Positions 11,294-23,313 of a stretch of DNA of 64,000 bases are shown here, one piece after another. A program made the position numbers and the translations under genes. The notes under the pieces were generated by a model. It was not told the DNA's origin. It did not search any database and was given only the letters and a program-made list of their open reading frames with translations. Within the stretch, counting starts at the first letter, position 1. Every line of letters starts with the position of its first letter. The stretch is from Gibbula magus (Eukaryota; Mollusca; Gastropoda; Trochida; Trochidae), in contig OW388293.1 of assembly GCA_936450465.1 (NCBI GenBank), positions 23,089,860 to 23,153,859 on the forward strand, read 5' to 3'.

Positions 11294-14062
11294 TTAGCTA
11301 CAGGTGTATTCTCCTCAAGGAGTTGAAAATGAAAAAGGATCACATATTTCTTTTATAATATCAGTTTTATGAGTATGAGAACTTTGAGAAGAAAAATCAA
11401 ACATAGAAATTTATATTTAATTATTGTATTTATCACTTTGAGTCCACAAGCTGTTATACAAACACCAGTGTACAAATTCACTAATATTAATAATTCAGGG
11501 ACTGTGAGAAGTCTAGATCCATTATGAAGCTAAGAATCGCCTACCAGAGTTAGTGTTGAATATTGATCCCTACCTACACAGTGAAGTAAGGGCTAATTGT
11601 ACCTTCTCAGTGGGGGCTTACTCGTACAAGGATTTAGTTTTAGAAAATCACTAGGGATGAAATAAACACCACAATTTGGGACGTTGATATATTATTTACA
11701 TACAAATCCATTAATTACCGTTTGTATGGTCTCATTTTGATGGATAATTTTGATGTTATCCAGAACATCTTGTTTTCTTATGAATAATGCTCTTCAATAC
11801 ATAAATACACATTCTAATTGGACATTTCAAGTAATTACACACAAATATTTGACTGAACCCAATTACTTTTCATCTCACAAGGTCGTTAGTATAATTACAA
11901 GTTTTTGAAATAACACCAAAAAGATGGACATTTTTACATTTTACATATAGAAGGATGTTATTTTTTATTTCAATATTTATGATACAGAGTCTACACACCC
12001 AACTCACTGTTAAAGTGTTGCATCGACATAGTTCCTTTTAGTAACAATACATTTTTGGGGAGCTATAAGAAATATAGAAGGATTTAACTTTCAATATAGA
12101 GTTCTTTCTTTGGCTATCATTCAATCATATTTCCTTCAGAACAGTGACTGTAATCAATCCCTACTCAAAATGTCAAGTTTACCCAAAACAAAATGAAAAA
12201 TGATTACCTTCCTATTGAATTCTTGTCTAAAAATTTCCAGGCAACTATATTTTCATTTAATTTGACCAAAGTTGCTTTCCTTCTTTTTCCCCCAATCTCA
12301 CCTTTTGACATTTTGCTAAATAAATAAAAACAGATGTGTAAAATAAGTACCGGATCATTAATTTTGCCTGGTCTTAATCATTTTATCGTGACTTTTTATT
12401 GTATGTATAAATTATTTTTGTAAATGAAAAACATACATTAAAGAATTCTAATAGATAGAGAATTAAGACTTCAATCATTTACATATTTTAATTGATTATG
12501 CAAGACAGTTTTAGCAATTTTGCACAGTAAAATGATTAAATCACCTTACTTTCTTTTATTATGCACACAGATTAAACAATCAGAAAATATTAGGCAAACA
12601 TAGGGTTAAAAGAATTCGCATCTTATCATGACTTTCTTTTATTTTGGTATTGCTAGAGCATTGATACACATTAGGTTTTCGTACTCTGACACGTTTATTT
12701 GACTATCTTAATGTAAGGTCAACAAGCATCTATTGTTCCACAAAGTAATCTGTTAATGGTCAGTAGTGTCCAAACAGACTGTGTCACAGTCCTTTTGGTA
12801 GTATTAATATTCGCTTCAGCCTTGGTACAGGCTTGTCTGTTTGTTGAACAGTAAATTTTACTTCCATGAGATATTGGAAACTAAAATTTATGTGACGTCC
12901 TAAGGTTAACATTCTTTATAAGATAGCAATTACATTTAATGTTTAATGACTGAAATCAATTCTAATGATAATGTCTGTGATTTGATTTCGTCCCTACAGA
13001 GGAGACTAAGATGTTGAGTTAATCAGCTTTTCACACTCTTAACAGATTTGGATATAAAAGTTGGAAACAGCTTATATGATTTTGACATCTTGTCAGTATG
13101 ACAAATTTAGATAGGAATACTTAACGGTACTGATTTATTCCTTGTGATTCTGTCAGATTGGTGCCTATTCTAATATCATATTTTGACAATTTTTTTAAAT
13201 AGTCAAAGGATAAGATGAAATTGGAACCTTAAATTCTTCTTTATTACCAGTACATTTGTCATTTTTAGCTCATCATGCCTGAAACGCCCGATGGGCTTAT
13301 TTACATAGGCCGCCTATTTTCTAAATTTTAGGAATTTTAAAGTTAAATGCCAAACATTTTGGCCAAAATAACATTTTGAAAAAGCAATTTCAAAACCCCA
13401 AGTGTACTTGAACAGACATGAAAATAAAAGTCTTACACCCTGACATGAAATTGTAGTTACCTCTTTACAAATAATATGTCCCTATAAAAATCATTAAAAA
13501 TCGTCTTTCTCCTAAACCTATTTCACATAAACTGACGGGCAAAAGAAAGTATAACACTCACTTGTTTTCGATTAATTCAATATTTTAAAGAAATGAGATG
13601 CATTTGATTATGGCATGATACAATAACACCTTTCGGCAGTAGTTTGAATGACTTAATTGGTGAATGTTTTATTTTTTTTTTAAAATATTATTATTTAAAG
13701 TAGACAGTGGTAAGAAATGAAATTTACACCAACATGACCCCTACCATGTTTAAAATGTTGTAAATGTGTGCAGGACGAAGCACATTTATTGATTTTCACA
13801 CAGTGTATGTGTTATATGTCGATGAACAGTTTTGTTTTATCAAAATTAATTTTGGGGAATTTCAAAATTTAAATTTAAAATTTTAATAAAAACAATTTCA
13901 AACTGCGTAAAGGTATTCTTTGACTGATTTAATGTTTTGGACTAATTTCACAAACTAATCTGTTTTTGAATACGACGTCGAAAACTCGAGATATTTGACT
14001 TTGAAAATTATAATATGATAAATACAACTGAGCCATATACTTCTTTTGCCCGTCAGTGTATG
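11294..14062. other. Intergenic AT-rich stretch
   Basis: No supported ORF. A short fragment at 13266-13310 (AGCTCATCATGCCTGAAACG, then CCCGATGGGCTTAT) is a decayed end of the 145-bp-unit family. Nothing else is recognised. Confidence 0.5.
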
Positions 14063-14066
14063 TTAA

Positions 14067-14373
14067 TAGGGCAGTAGCACGTTTTTTCTCTCGAGTAAGT
14101 TGATGGAATGTATTTGAAAAATAATTTCACCAATAGTAAAACACCTCTCTTCGGAAAAATCAAGTTTAAAATGAGTGTACATGGCTCAGTAAAGCCATGG
14201 GAATCGTTTTTGTCATTCGAAATGATAAAATGTGTTCACAATAAAATGGCTGCCATGCAATTTTTGCTTTATACACAACAACGTTATTGCTACTACGGAT
14301 CAATGGTTTGTGTAATAAGATGTTTTACCCTCTAAAGTAAATTTAAATGACACAAACTATCATTACAGCCCCT
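14067..14373. mobile_element. TTAA-flanked MITE, family C, copy 3
   Basis: TTAA at 14063-14066, then TAGGGCAGTAGCACGTTTTT. The body matches copies 1 and 2 (TGTATTTGAAAAATAA; AAAGCCATGGGAATCG), and it ends ACAGCCCCT with TTAA at 14374-14377. Confidence 0.8.
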
Positions 14374-14609
14374 TTAATGTTCAAACCTATTACACGTATG
14401 TTAATGTTCATGTGAAGAAAAACATATGATTCTACCTTGAGCTGTTCAACTCTGGTTTCCTCAGAACATTACCAAACTCAGGCGGTGAGAGTAGACATTG
14501 AAACTCTGTCTAATTTACTCTTTCCACTGAAGTAAATCCTGAAATCAATAATTTAAATTACAGAATCCAGCAATCAGGCTACTTGAGATAAATCTCTCTA
14601 TTTTTACAT

Positions 14610-15830
14610 AGGTCACTCATTCAAATTGGAGACTATTTCAAGCTCGGCAATCTACAGCAACAAACATCTGTTCTACTTCAAGTTGTTGACATGAAACTCT
14701 TGGACGTGAGTTGCTGTTTCTTAGATTGAGGCGTCTTTTGGGATGTCAGCTCAAAAGTGTGAAAGTTGCAAGATTTACTTTTTAAGATAACTGTTGTGTA
14801 ATGGAATCTAAATGCTTTTTATGTTTTGGCTGGAAATGTGGTTGTAAGAAGTTCAGTTTCATGACAAATTTACTTACACGAATGTTTCTTCTGGAAATGT
14901 CGCTCCACAAGCACTTTCAGGTATTATACTCAATTTAATGTTTTAAGAAATTCCAAAAAGTTATGTTAGGGGGATAATTTATACCCACTGTGAAATTACT
15001 TAACTTTGTGATTTGATCTCTGAAGGAATCTTGAAAATACCTGATAAAGAATACATGGTTGAACAAAGATTGAATTGTTAAAATACACCTTTTAAAAAGT
15101 TATTTTAAAAGGACTGTTGACATTAAAAAAAAAATCGTTTTATATGTGACAACTTTTTCTACGACTATGGATACCGGTAATCAGATCGTGTAAAATATAC
15201 TGCATAAACATTATTATAGCAAATTTGAACAAATAAAAAGTTTAAAAAACATGCAACAGGACCTTTAAATGAACTTGCTATTGATGTTTTAAGCATTCAA
15301 AAACAAAGTTCAAGTAATTCTTAGTACAAGATTTAGTAGAACTAGATGATTGAAATGGGATGTCAAGAAAATCTTCGTCCAGGAACAAAGTATCTGTCCT
15401 TGTATACAATCTTCATTGAAGGAAGATGTCTCTGAAGGGCATGTAGAAGTGGCATATAAAGAACAGGAAGACTTTCTGGATAAAAACTTCTTTAATGTTA
15501 AAATACACAACATTTGCATTATATATGATGGGGTGAGGTACAGTTCTTCAGTGAAGGAATCATCATTTAAATTACGGGCATTTGCAATAAAATTAGTCAT
15601 GATAAGTCTCTATTATTACTTTCTCTCACATTGGGAAATAGTTCAAGCTCTTCAATCTACAGCAACAATTATCTTTCACTCTTCAAGTTGTTGACATGAA
15701 ACGTTTGGACGTGAGCTGATGTTTCTTAGAATTCTCAGCTTTCTGCATTGATTTTAGTTTGAGCTTTCTGGAAAGATAGATTTAATGCTGTGTAATGGAA
15801 ACCTAAATCTTCTATGCTTTGCATGTGTCA
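14610..15830. repeat. Diverged direct duplication of a ~220-bp non-coding segment
   Basis: The segment at about 14630-14830 (TTCAAGCTCGGCAATCTACA, CTTCAAGTTGTTGACATGAA, TGTGTAATGGAA) recurs at about 15640-15800, roughly 1,010 bp downstream, with many substitutions. A small CAACAGGACCTTTAAA-ended element lies between the copies. No gene is recognised. Confidence 0.6.
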
Positions 15831-17150
15831 TAGAAAGTTCAAGGTCAATTATATACATATGGACTCTTTGATACTGAAATGTTCATTAACTTTTCCTAAC
15901 GTTTAAAGGTGGCTAACAATAACTTGTTGTAGTTAGAAAGATCGAGTTTTCAATGCTTGTTTAAATTTTGGGACAGTTTAATTTAATATGTTCTCATCTT
16001 CTATTCTATTCAAAATTGCTGATATAATTATTGATATACAAGAGTATTCTAACTTCATTCAACATAATTAATTATCACACTAAAGGTACATGAAAGGAGA
16101 AAGATTATTGACAATGCCAAAGAACAAGATCAACCTTGGCATATTAAAAATATATTGCTTTCAATGTAACCATGAAGTGGAATGCACCGACAGTTGAACT
16201 TCCTTCCTACTAGACCTCGAAACATGTATTTTCAAGTTTCTCTTTCCATTGCAAACGCATTGAACACTTCCCCAGAATATTAGGTGAAATAAATATTCAA
16301 TTGGTTTAATTATTCAACCAAGGTTTTGATAGATTTGGAGGAACAAAAAATTAGAAACTTCCCCAAGCTAAAATGTTGCCAACTTTCCCTAGCTCTCAAA
16401 CTAAAAAGCTTGCCAGATTTGATCTAACAACATAAGTGAAAAAATTATGATTTTCATTTTAATTTTGTGCTGTTTTGCTTTAAAAACCTGAACATTTTTC
16501 ATTTACACTACAGCAAAGTTCATTCTTCTTATTTTGCCTCCTAAATGCTTTTATACATTTTGCCTCCAAAAATCTTTAAACCAAGTAATAAATATTGCCT
16601 GTCCTTGTTATAAATAACTAACTAATAAATAACTAAGTTATCATTACTATCCTTATAAAGTATGATGATATTAATTTGAACATTTTGTGGCAATTCTATT
16701 ATATGATAATATATCATTATCCCTTAAGAGGGAAACTGCCGACATACATTATCAATGTACCTGTTTCTTATATGTACGCGTCTATATCACTAGATATGTA
16801 CAATGAAATACACCACAGTGAGCTCAGCTGATCTCTGTCCTATTGGACCTGACTAAAAGCTCTGTAAAATCTTATCTAAGTGAAAAGATTGTAAAATGTC
16901 TTTGATGGTTACGTTAATAGCAACCCTTCCCATGTGTCTTGATTTAGACAATGCCTGCTGTGTCGCTTTGAACGCAAGATCAATAACTCTTTAAAGCGCT
17001 GAGAAATAAAGAGTTTTATCAAACTCAATTACATTGAAATAATGGTTGCATTTCTTATGTAAAAGTCACATTACACAGTCTTGCCTCTCTGCTTCTGTTG
17101 AATAAGAACCAAACATTCTATCTTAGGGCTTGCTTTAGTGCTTTAGTTAG
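15831..17150. other. Intergenic stretch without recognised content
   Basis: AT-rich sequence, no credible ORF or repeat structure noted. Confidence 0.45.
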
Positions 17151-17515
17151 AAAAGTTATATATTTTCACTCGTGGCTGCGCCACTCGTGAAAATATAACC
17201 TTTCTACCTCACTCGATGAGATAAACATGGTATTAGTCAAGAAAAGACAGATATTCTGTTTATTATTATTATGATATTATCCATGTAATTACGTCCGAAA
17301 AGGGTCATTTTCACGGCGAGCGACCGCTAGGAACAGCCCGTCACCACAGTAAAACTGTGACGTCATAAGCCAATTCGCCGCGTGAGACCATTGTTTTATG
17401 ACGTCAAATTATATCAGTCACCGTTCCACTGAAAATATAAGTTATTTTCACTGTAGCTTGATAGACAGTTTATTTCACTGATAAATCCCAGTATTTCACT
17501 GCCCGCCATATAATA
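17151..17515 (+). mobile_element. CRE-bearing repeat, family B, copy 1
   Basis: Opens with a hairpin (ATATTTTCACTCGTGGC, CGCCACTCGTGAAAATAT) and runs through ATTACGTCCGAAAAGGGTC to TAAGTTATTTTCACTGTAGC. It contains two TGACGTCA palindromes (17358-17365, 17399-17406) with CCAAT and ATTG between them. Copies lie at 19924-20280 and, inverted, 26803-27215. Confidence 0.85.
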
Positions 17516-17517
17516 AA

Positions 17518-17548
<31 letters not shown>

Positions 17549-17574
17549 AAAATATATATATATATATATATATG
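17507..17574. repeat. (AT)n microsatellite
   Basis: Long alternating TA tracts interrupted by AAAA, abutting the family B copy. Confidence 0.9.
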
Positions 17575-17664
17575 GTAATTGGTTATTTTAAAAGGATTTT
17601 GTTATGTTAAAAAGCACTTGTTTTCAGGAAGTCAAACTATGCCAATCATATAGTGCAATGAGCA

Positions 17665-17945
17665 GACCATCTCATTAAAATGAGATCAAACATAACCCTA
17701 GAACCTCTCTGTGATCTGTGATCTGAGGACAGATCAGCAGGGGTCATGTCAGGTGACCTTTCATTCCGACGACGTTGAGGCTAGTAAGTCATCAGACCGT
17801 ACGTTATCTGAACAGGGCTGTGATTGGTTGAATTTATGGAACTGGTGAAAGATCACAGACATGACCCCTGCCGACCTGTACTCAGTTCAAGAACGCAGCC
17901 TGGTAAAAACAAATTTCAATCTGATTTTAATGAGATTGCTCTCTA
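17665..17945. mobile_element. Foldback MITE-like element
   Basis: Ends carry CATCTCATTAAAATGAGATC (left) and TGATTTTAATGAGATTG (right). Internally, CAGGGGTCATGTC is mirrored by GACATGACCCCTG. The TTTTAATGAGATT end also occurs alone near 2817-2831, suggesting a dispersed family. Confidence 0.65.
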
Positions 17946-18659
17946 GACTGACTGTAACATATTGTAAATACATTTGAATATATTTGATTATTATTTATAT
18001 TATATGTAAGGGTATATCTTCACCATTTGCTACAATGATTGTCGAATATCAAATAACTACATCAATCCTGGAACTTCTGGTGTAGGAACAGTAACCAGAA
18101 TGCATGGTTAGTTGAAGGGTTAAACTCAAATACTGCAAACCATGTTTCTATTTGCAAAAAGAGAGCAAATCTCAAGAATCCAAGGGTGTTGTGGTGCAGC
18201 CTGTCTGTCTGTCCGTCCCGAAAAACGGTACTTGTGTTCTGAAATCAACTCCTCTCACTGTCTGAAGAGGGTCTGTTACCCCTGAAAAATGTAACTGCAA
18301 AATTCTGCTGCTCCTGTGGTTGGCTCCATATGTTGATGATGGATTTATCTTCCTCTTGGTTGCAAAAAGATGCTTCTGCTAGAATGTAAATGCAATTATG
18401 TGGTGAAGTAGGTCCCTACAGACTTGTTCCTTTGAATGTGCTGACTTTCAAGTATAGATATTGAGATAAGTTGATAAAGCCACACTGTTGCCATGATTCA
18501 TAGACACTCTATAGACTGAACTGTTTTTTGGCTAGTGCAGAGATAAAGTATAAAGTATAAAATAAAAAGAACTGGCATCAGATCAATTACTCTTTCACTT
18601 GTTTATTTTTGAAACAACAGAAGATAGTGAATGTAAATGTAAATCCCCTTCCAGATATA

Positions 18660-18900
18660 TGTTCCCAGTGGTGGATCCAGGGGGGTCAGGGGGTCTTGAC
18701 CCCCCCTTTCAAAAGTTTTTGCATGGGCGGGTATGGGGACCCCAAAAGTTGATCCCCAACTTTTCCCATTAGTGTACTCCCCCTTTTCCATTAGTGGATC
18801 CCCCCCCCTTTTTCCATTAGTGACCCCCCCCCCCCCCCTTTCCATTAGTGGACCCCCCTTTCCATTAGGAGACCCCCCCCCCTTTCCAAATCTCTGGATC
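18660..18900. repeat. C-rich ~20-bp minisatellite
   Basis: Degenerate tandem copies of a unit like CCCCCCCTTTCCATTAGTGG, preceded by GTGGATCCAGGGGGGTCAG. ORFs on both strands here (Gly/Pro-rich) are products of the repeat. Confidence 0.85.
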
Positions 18901-19164
18901 AACCACGTTGTTTCGGTTGTACTGATATTGATTGTAGATATTTTGACTTCAATAAAGTAGTTGTTATCCAGGAATGTTGTTTATAGTTCAGTTCTTACTG
19001 TAGAAAACATTGTGGTGTTGATTGTGTTGACAGATGATTTTCTCAAATTAATATGGCAGAAATTCTGTGATGATAATCATAATCATTACCATTAACACTA
19101 AATAAAACACTAACAAGCTAATTACTGACCAGTTTATATATAAGTTTTTTTACATTATATATAT

Positions 19165-19278
19165 CATTGTTATGTTATGTTATGTTATCTTATGTTATGT
19201 TATGTTATGTTATGTTATGTTATGTTATGTTATGTTATGTTATGTTATGTTATGTTAAGTTATGTTATGTTATACATT
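19165..19278. repeat. (TTATG)n pentanucleotide microsatellite
   Basis: About 20 units of a TTATG repeat, nearly perfect with two substitutions. Confidence 0.95.
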
Positions 19279-19499
19279 TTATGTTATAGTCTTATTGTTT
19301 TAGTATGATGAAATAAATACTATAGTACTACTCCTAGTTGACAATAGAAATAGCTTATGTAAACATATTTATTTCTATATAGAATCATAGATTAACATCA
19401 TCATTTACCAGAAATACAAACCATTTAGATAGTGAACAAATATAACATTGTTGCATTTGGGATAACACTACCTTCAATAGTTTCGGGCCGAGTCCCTTT

Positions 19500-19582
19500 C
19501 GGGATTCGAACTCACACCCCCAGAGTAGGGCAACTATCACCAGTACTGACTGTACCAACATCTTACCACATGACCATGGGCC
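19500..19582 (-). repeat. tRNA-like SINE head
   Basis: On the minus strand, TGGTCATGTGGTAAGA resembles a pol III A box and GAGTTCGAATCCC is a good B box about 60 bp downstream. The cloverleaf is not complete enough for a functional tRNA, so a tRNA-derived SINE or pseudo-tRNA is the better reading. Confidence 0.6.
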
Positions 19583-19923
19583 CTCGACAAATTGACAAAT
19601 CATCATTGACACATACCGGTAGCTAGATGAGTTAAGTGCAATAGTAATTAATAGTACCTGACTCATTCATTGGAATCTTTCCTGATACTCCAATCCAAGT
19701 GTTTATGTATCACTTGATACAAGTCTAACCAGTGACCACTGTATCTAATTCAGAGCAAATATTAAAGAAACGATTGTTATGATTTTAGGGTATTTCACAG
19801 AAATGAAATTTGGGTAATTACCTGACCCAATTAACAACCATTCAAGGTTAGGAGAAAAGTATCCTAGCTAGACGAGAATCTTCCCACTGGATTGTACTAA
19901 TAAGACAAACGTGGAGAAGAAGT

Positions 19924-20280
19924 CGCCTCACCTATTGCGCAGCCACTCGTGAAAATATATACCTTTTCTACCTCACGAGATGAGATAAACATGTTTTTTG
20001 TCAAGAATGGACGGATATTCTATTTATTATATGAGGTTATCCTTGTAATTACGTCCGAAAAGGGTCGTTTTCTCGCCGAACAGCCGCTGGGAACAGCCCT
20101 ACGCAACAGCAACACTGTGACGTCATGTAAGCCAATTTGCTGCGTGAGACCATTGTTTTATGACGTCATATTATATCAGTTAAACCGTTCACAGTGAAAA
20201 TATAAGTTATTTTCACTGTAGCTTGATAGACAGTTTATTTCACTGAATCCTAGTATTTCATTGCTCGTCATATAATAAAC
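19924..20280 (+). mobile_element. CRE-bearing repeat, family B, copy 2
   Basis: CGCAGCCACTCGTGAAAATA, then ATTACGTCCGAAAAGGGTC and TATAAGTTATTTTCACTGTA as in copy 1. TGACGTCA lies at 20118-20125 and 20161-20168. The hairpin loop at the left end is eroded. Confidence 0.85.
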
Positions 20281-21066
20281 CCTTTTTTTCCCTTTGTTAC
20301 CGACTAGAGTATCCACCTGAATCCTTTAGTGGATCCAGACAAATCACCAGCACCTACGTCCTGACAAGTGCTGCCCTCCTTTGTCTTTCATAAAGAACAA
20401 GGGTTGGGAAGAAATAGCCCAGGTAGTCATAATCTCCCTCTGTATGTAAAGTGCGTAGGAAGTAGCATAACAGTTTCTAAAGGGTGGAAACTTAGACTTT
20501 TGGGGGCTGGTATTACTTCTGAGGATTTTCCTTCCCCAGGAACTTTTGGCCAAGGCTAAACCTTGGCGTCTTATGGTTAGAGATATTGCACAATTTTGAA
20601 CTGGAGGCGGTGATTGAAATATTTTCAGAAAAGTAAATAGATTATCTTGTATTATTTGATATTCAAACTTTGACCTTTATATCACTATATATAATCATGT
20701 TATGTTATCAAGTGTCATCTTAAAGAGCAGCTGTAACACTTATTACCTACTGGTCTTGAGAAATGTGTGAAATGATAAATAGATTATATTGGCTTACCAT
20801 CAATAAAACAAAATGGCAAAAGAACCTTCTCTTTAATTATACTTGCCGATTAAGAACTTGAATAGTAATTATGCAGTATACCATATATATTTGACTTAAA
20901 TAAATATATTAGATTTTCTATGAGCAAATTAATTGACATAGGAAGTGAGTTTCCTGTTATTGGCAGTCACGTTAACAACAGTATCTAATGTTAAGTAATT
21001 TCTATTTTGGAAACATGCTGTGTAATTTATAGTCGTTAATATTGGAGAAACAAAGGGAGGAATGTT

Positions 21067-21486
21067 TCAACCTGCGATCTTATCATTGAGGCCTCGCGGT
21101 TGGAACGTTAGTAGCTCAAATATCCACCTCAGTTCTAGAGATCTTCTAGACTGTGTGGTTCTCTCTAACTCAGGATTTTGTTTGAGTTGAGCGATTACTT
21201 TGTAAAATAAATCGCTCTTGGAATGGTCAGGGAGATTGAAATGAAGGGCCACTGGTTTGTCCCTTTTGTGGGTAACATCAGCAAAGTGTTCAGACAAGCG
21301 TGTTTTGAACTCCCTTTTAGTTTCACCTACATATTGTTTTTTGCATTTGTTGCAAGTTAGTAGGTAGACTACGTTGCGAGATTTGCAACTGAAGTTACCA
21401 CATGGGTAACGTCGTCCGGTGGTTGTACTATGGAAATAGGTAAACCTGTTGATGTTGAAGCAGATTGTGCAATCATCTTTATTACC
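21067..21486 (-). pseudogene. Penelope-like retroelement remnant, GIY-YIG endonuclease end
   Basis: On the minus strand the frame reads from a DDCTICF block near 21470 through NVVYLLTCNKCKKQYVGET (the GIY-YIG core, here VVYLLTC and YVG), then KTRLSEHFADVTHK, and closes ELRWIFELLTFQPRGLNDK before TGA at 21067-21069. In Penelope-like elements this C-terminal endonuclease follows the reverse transcriptase and nicks target DNA. Only about 140 codons remain, an in-frame stop lies just upstream near 21487, and no reverse transcriptase is seen. It is therefore a 5'-truncated, dead copy. The upstream sequence is the minisatellite at 21531-21690. Confidence 0.85.
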
Positions 21487-21530
21487 TTAAATCTTAAATT
21501 ATCTTATCTTAAATTTCAACTACACCACCG

Positions 21531-21690
21531 GAAATACCGGAAGTTACACCGGAACCGGAAGTCCCACCGGAACCGGAAGTCCCACCGGAAGTTATCACCG
21601 AAAATTTTCGGCATATCCCACCGGAACCGGAAGTCCCACCGGACCACCGGAAGTCCCACCGGCATACCACCGGAAGTTACACAACCGGGG
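21531..21690 (+). repeat. CCGGAAGT-rich minisatellite (seven ETS-type sites)
   Basis: Degenerate tandem units of about 12-18 bp such as CACCGGAACCGGAAGTCC. CCGGAAGT, the textbook ETS/GABP consensus, occurs seven times in the + orientation. One unit block contains the inverted CCGAAAATTTTCGG. The array sits just 5' of an E-box and TATA box. Confidence 0.85.
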
Positions 21691-21695
21691 CCTCA

Positions 21696-21727
21696 GGTCA
21701 CGTGACCACACCTAAGAGTATATAAGG
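21696..21727 (+). promoter_or_regulatory. E-box palindrome plus TATA box, promoter-like
   Basis: GGTCACGTGACC (21696-21707) is a perfect 12-bp palindrome with a CACGTG core. TATATAAGG starts 12 bp later (21719-21727). A start site about 30 bp downstream would fall near 21749, at the 5' edge of the hammerhead motif. The direction is opposite to the Penelope-like remnant. Confidence 0.5.
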
Positions 21728-21751
21728 AGAGCCAAAACCAATGCTTAGACA

Positions 21752-21792
21752 GAGTCTGATGAGTCTTACAATTAAGACGAAACTAGTAACTC
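21752..21792 (+). ncRNA. Hammerhead ribozyme motif (short stem III type)
   Basis: All conserved core bases are present: stem I GAGT (21752-21755) with ACTC (21789-21792), CTGATGA (21756-21762), stem II GTCTTA/TAAGAC with loop CAAT (21763-21778), GAA (21779-21781), stem III AC/GT closing TA (21782-21787), and A at the cleavage position (21788). Hammerheads with very short stem III are known from Penelope-like elements. Stem I is only 4 bp and the 2-nt stem III loop is too tight for a monomer, so activity might need a dimer. It is on the strand opposite to the adjacent GIY-YIG remnant. Confidence 0.7.
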
Positions 21793-22589
21793 AAAGGCAT
21801 TCAATCCACATTGCCCCTCAACAGTTGATAGGGTCACCCCACCCTTAACCTTTAGTCGTTAATATTGATTTTGTTTCTGAACAGCATATAGTTTTAAGTT
21901 TAGATAAGGTCTCCATCAATCATTATTTTTGCATAGAACCTATCAACAGTTTTTCCTTAAAAATATTCAAGTTATGAAATGAAACATGTTTCAATATATA
22001 GTTATATTCTTATCAGTAAAGTTTAAAAGATATAATCAATAGATTAAATTTTTAATGAATATATATAAACATATGGTTTAAACATATTTTTTCACAAAAT
22101 GAAATTTGGATTGGCAAACAAGACATAACGGTTATTTACAATCTCTGCATGATTAAGAGTTTAGATTTTAATATGTTCAATATCAAAACATATCAAGAGT
22201 ACCAGTAATGGTAATACATGTTCTCAATACAGTACAAATATTTTTGTTTAAACCAAACCAAGTCTATAATTTAGTTTGACATCTATTCAATAAATGCATG
22301 TTCATATCACTGTAAGCTTTGCAACCTGCGCATAATTGACAACTTGATAAAAAAAATCAATAATTCAAGATATGACATGTAATCACTTAAAACTCATCAT
22401 ACAGGAATAATTCTACTCTATTAATGCCAAAACACCCCTATTGATCTCCAGTGTGGACTTATCCCGGAGACAATGAACTCATCCACAGACTGGCGAAAGT
22501 ATTGATTTTCCTGTCTAGGAATCCATTGGATCCTGGGATGGTGCTACAAGCCATGGCTTCCGTAGATTTGGCTCCCTTGTAAAGGCAAC

Positions 22590-22720
22590 AGCGTCATCAA
22601 GATGTTGTGACGTCACGACAAACCTACACTGTAAACATAATTTATGCGACCATTCACAACATTCGAGTTTCTCTATTGGATTTTCACGGCAGACAAAATG
22701 GCCGCCAGGATGGACTAGAG
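22590..22720. promoter_or_regulatory. CRE/CCAAT cluster, possible upstream regulatory region
   Basis: A perfect TGACGTCA (22608-22615), an inverted CCAAT (ATTGG, near 22675) and AAAATGGCCGCC (near 22697) lie in a locally less AT-rich stretch. It is about 0.6 kb upstream of the proposed first coding exon of the JIP1-like gene. Promoter assignment is inference. Confidence 0.3.
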
Positions 22721-23278
22721 TGAGGGCTGTTTTATAAGGATTATCTGTGCTTTTAACATCCACAATGTTGAAGGTTTACAGGCCAATTTGTCCAGATACT
22801 TTCAGGTATTCATATATCATCCTAATTTCAACAACTGATGAGTTATAGATCTGTCATGTGCTTCATAATATATGAGAATATTTGAATATTTAACATACAA
22901 ACCATGGATAATATGATATTTAATTCCTTTCTTTCAGGCAGGACATCTTATTCACAGTTTTTGTTGTTGTTTATGGTGCTGATATTGAGTAAATATTGTT
23001 CACGCTGTGTAATGTTGTTGACTGCCAGCTCCATCCTAACTTGACGCTTTGTCCGAGTTCATCCTGTAGCCATGATTATAGTTTGAATAGAATGTCGACC
23101 TTGCCCCTCACTGACAGCTGTTGATAAGTGCCATCCTTCTAATTGGACGAGACTCATTAACTTTAATTTGCTTCTGTTAAAGTCAGTATTTAACAATGTG
23201 AGGCTAGCAAATGTCAATGAATTTTTAATATTGCTGATCCAATCTTGATGGTCGTATGATTAACATGACAGTCGCAGC

Positions 23279-23313
23279 ATGGCACAGCACCACACGTTAC
23301 CGTTGTGTCATAG
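23279..23313 (+). CDS. MAPK8IP1: Proposed first coding exon of the JIP1-like gene
   Basis: ATG in strong context (CGCAGCATGG), immediately preceded by an in-frame TAA. It encodes MAQHHTLPLCH plus AG, with donor AG|GTAGGA. The AG joins the first A of exon 2 to restore the Arg of RLAHDIS. This rests on start context, donor and phase only, and the intron would be 8.2 kb. Confidence 0.45.

Noticed and set aside
15310..15694. Overlapping ORFs of 96 and 114 codons on opposite strands
   Set aside because: No recognisable domain, no splice support, and located in a diverged non-coding duplication.
18603..18960. Gly- and Pro-rich ORFs
   Set aside because: Produced by the C-rich minisatellite on either strand.
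20344..20559. ORFs of 63-69 codons on both strands
   Set aside because: No domain, no splice context and no homology recognised. Likely chance in a slightly GC-richer patch.
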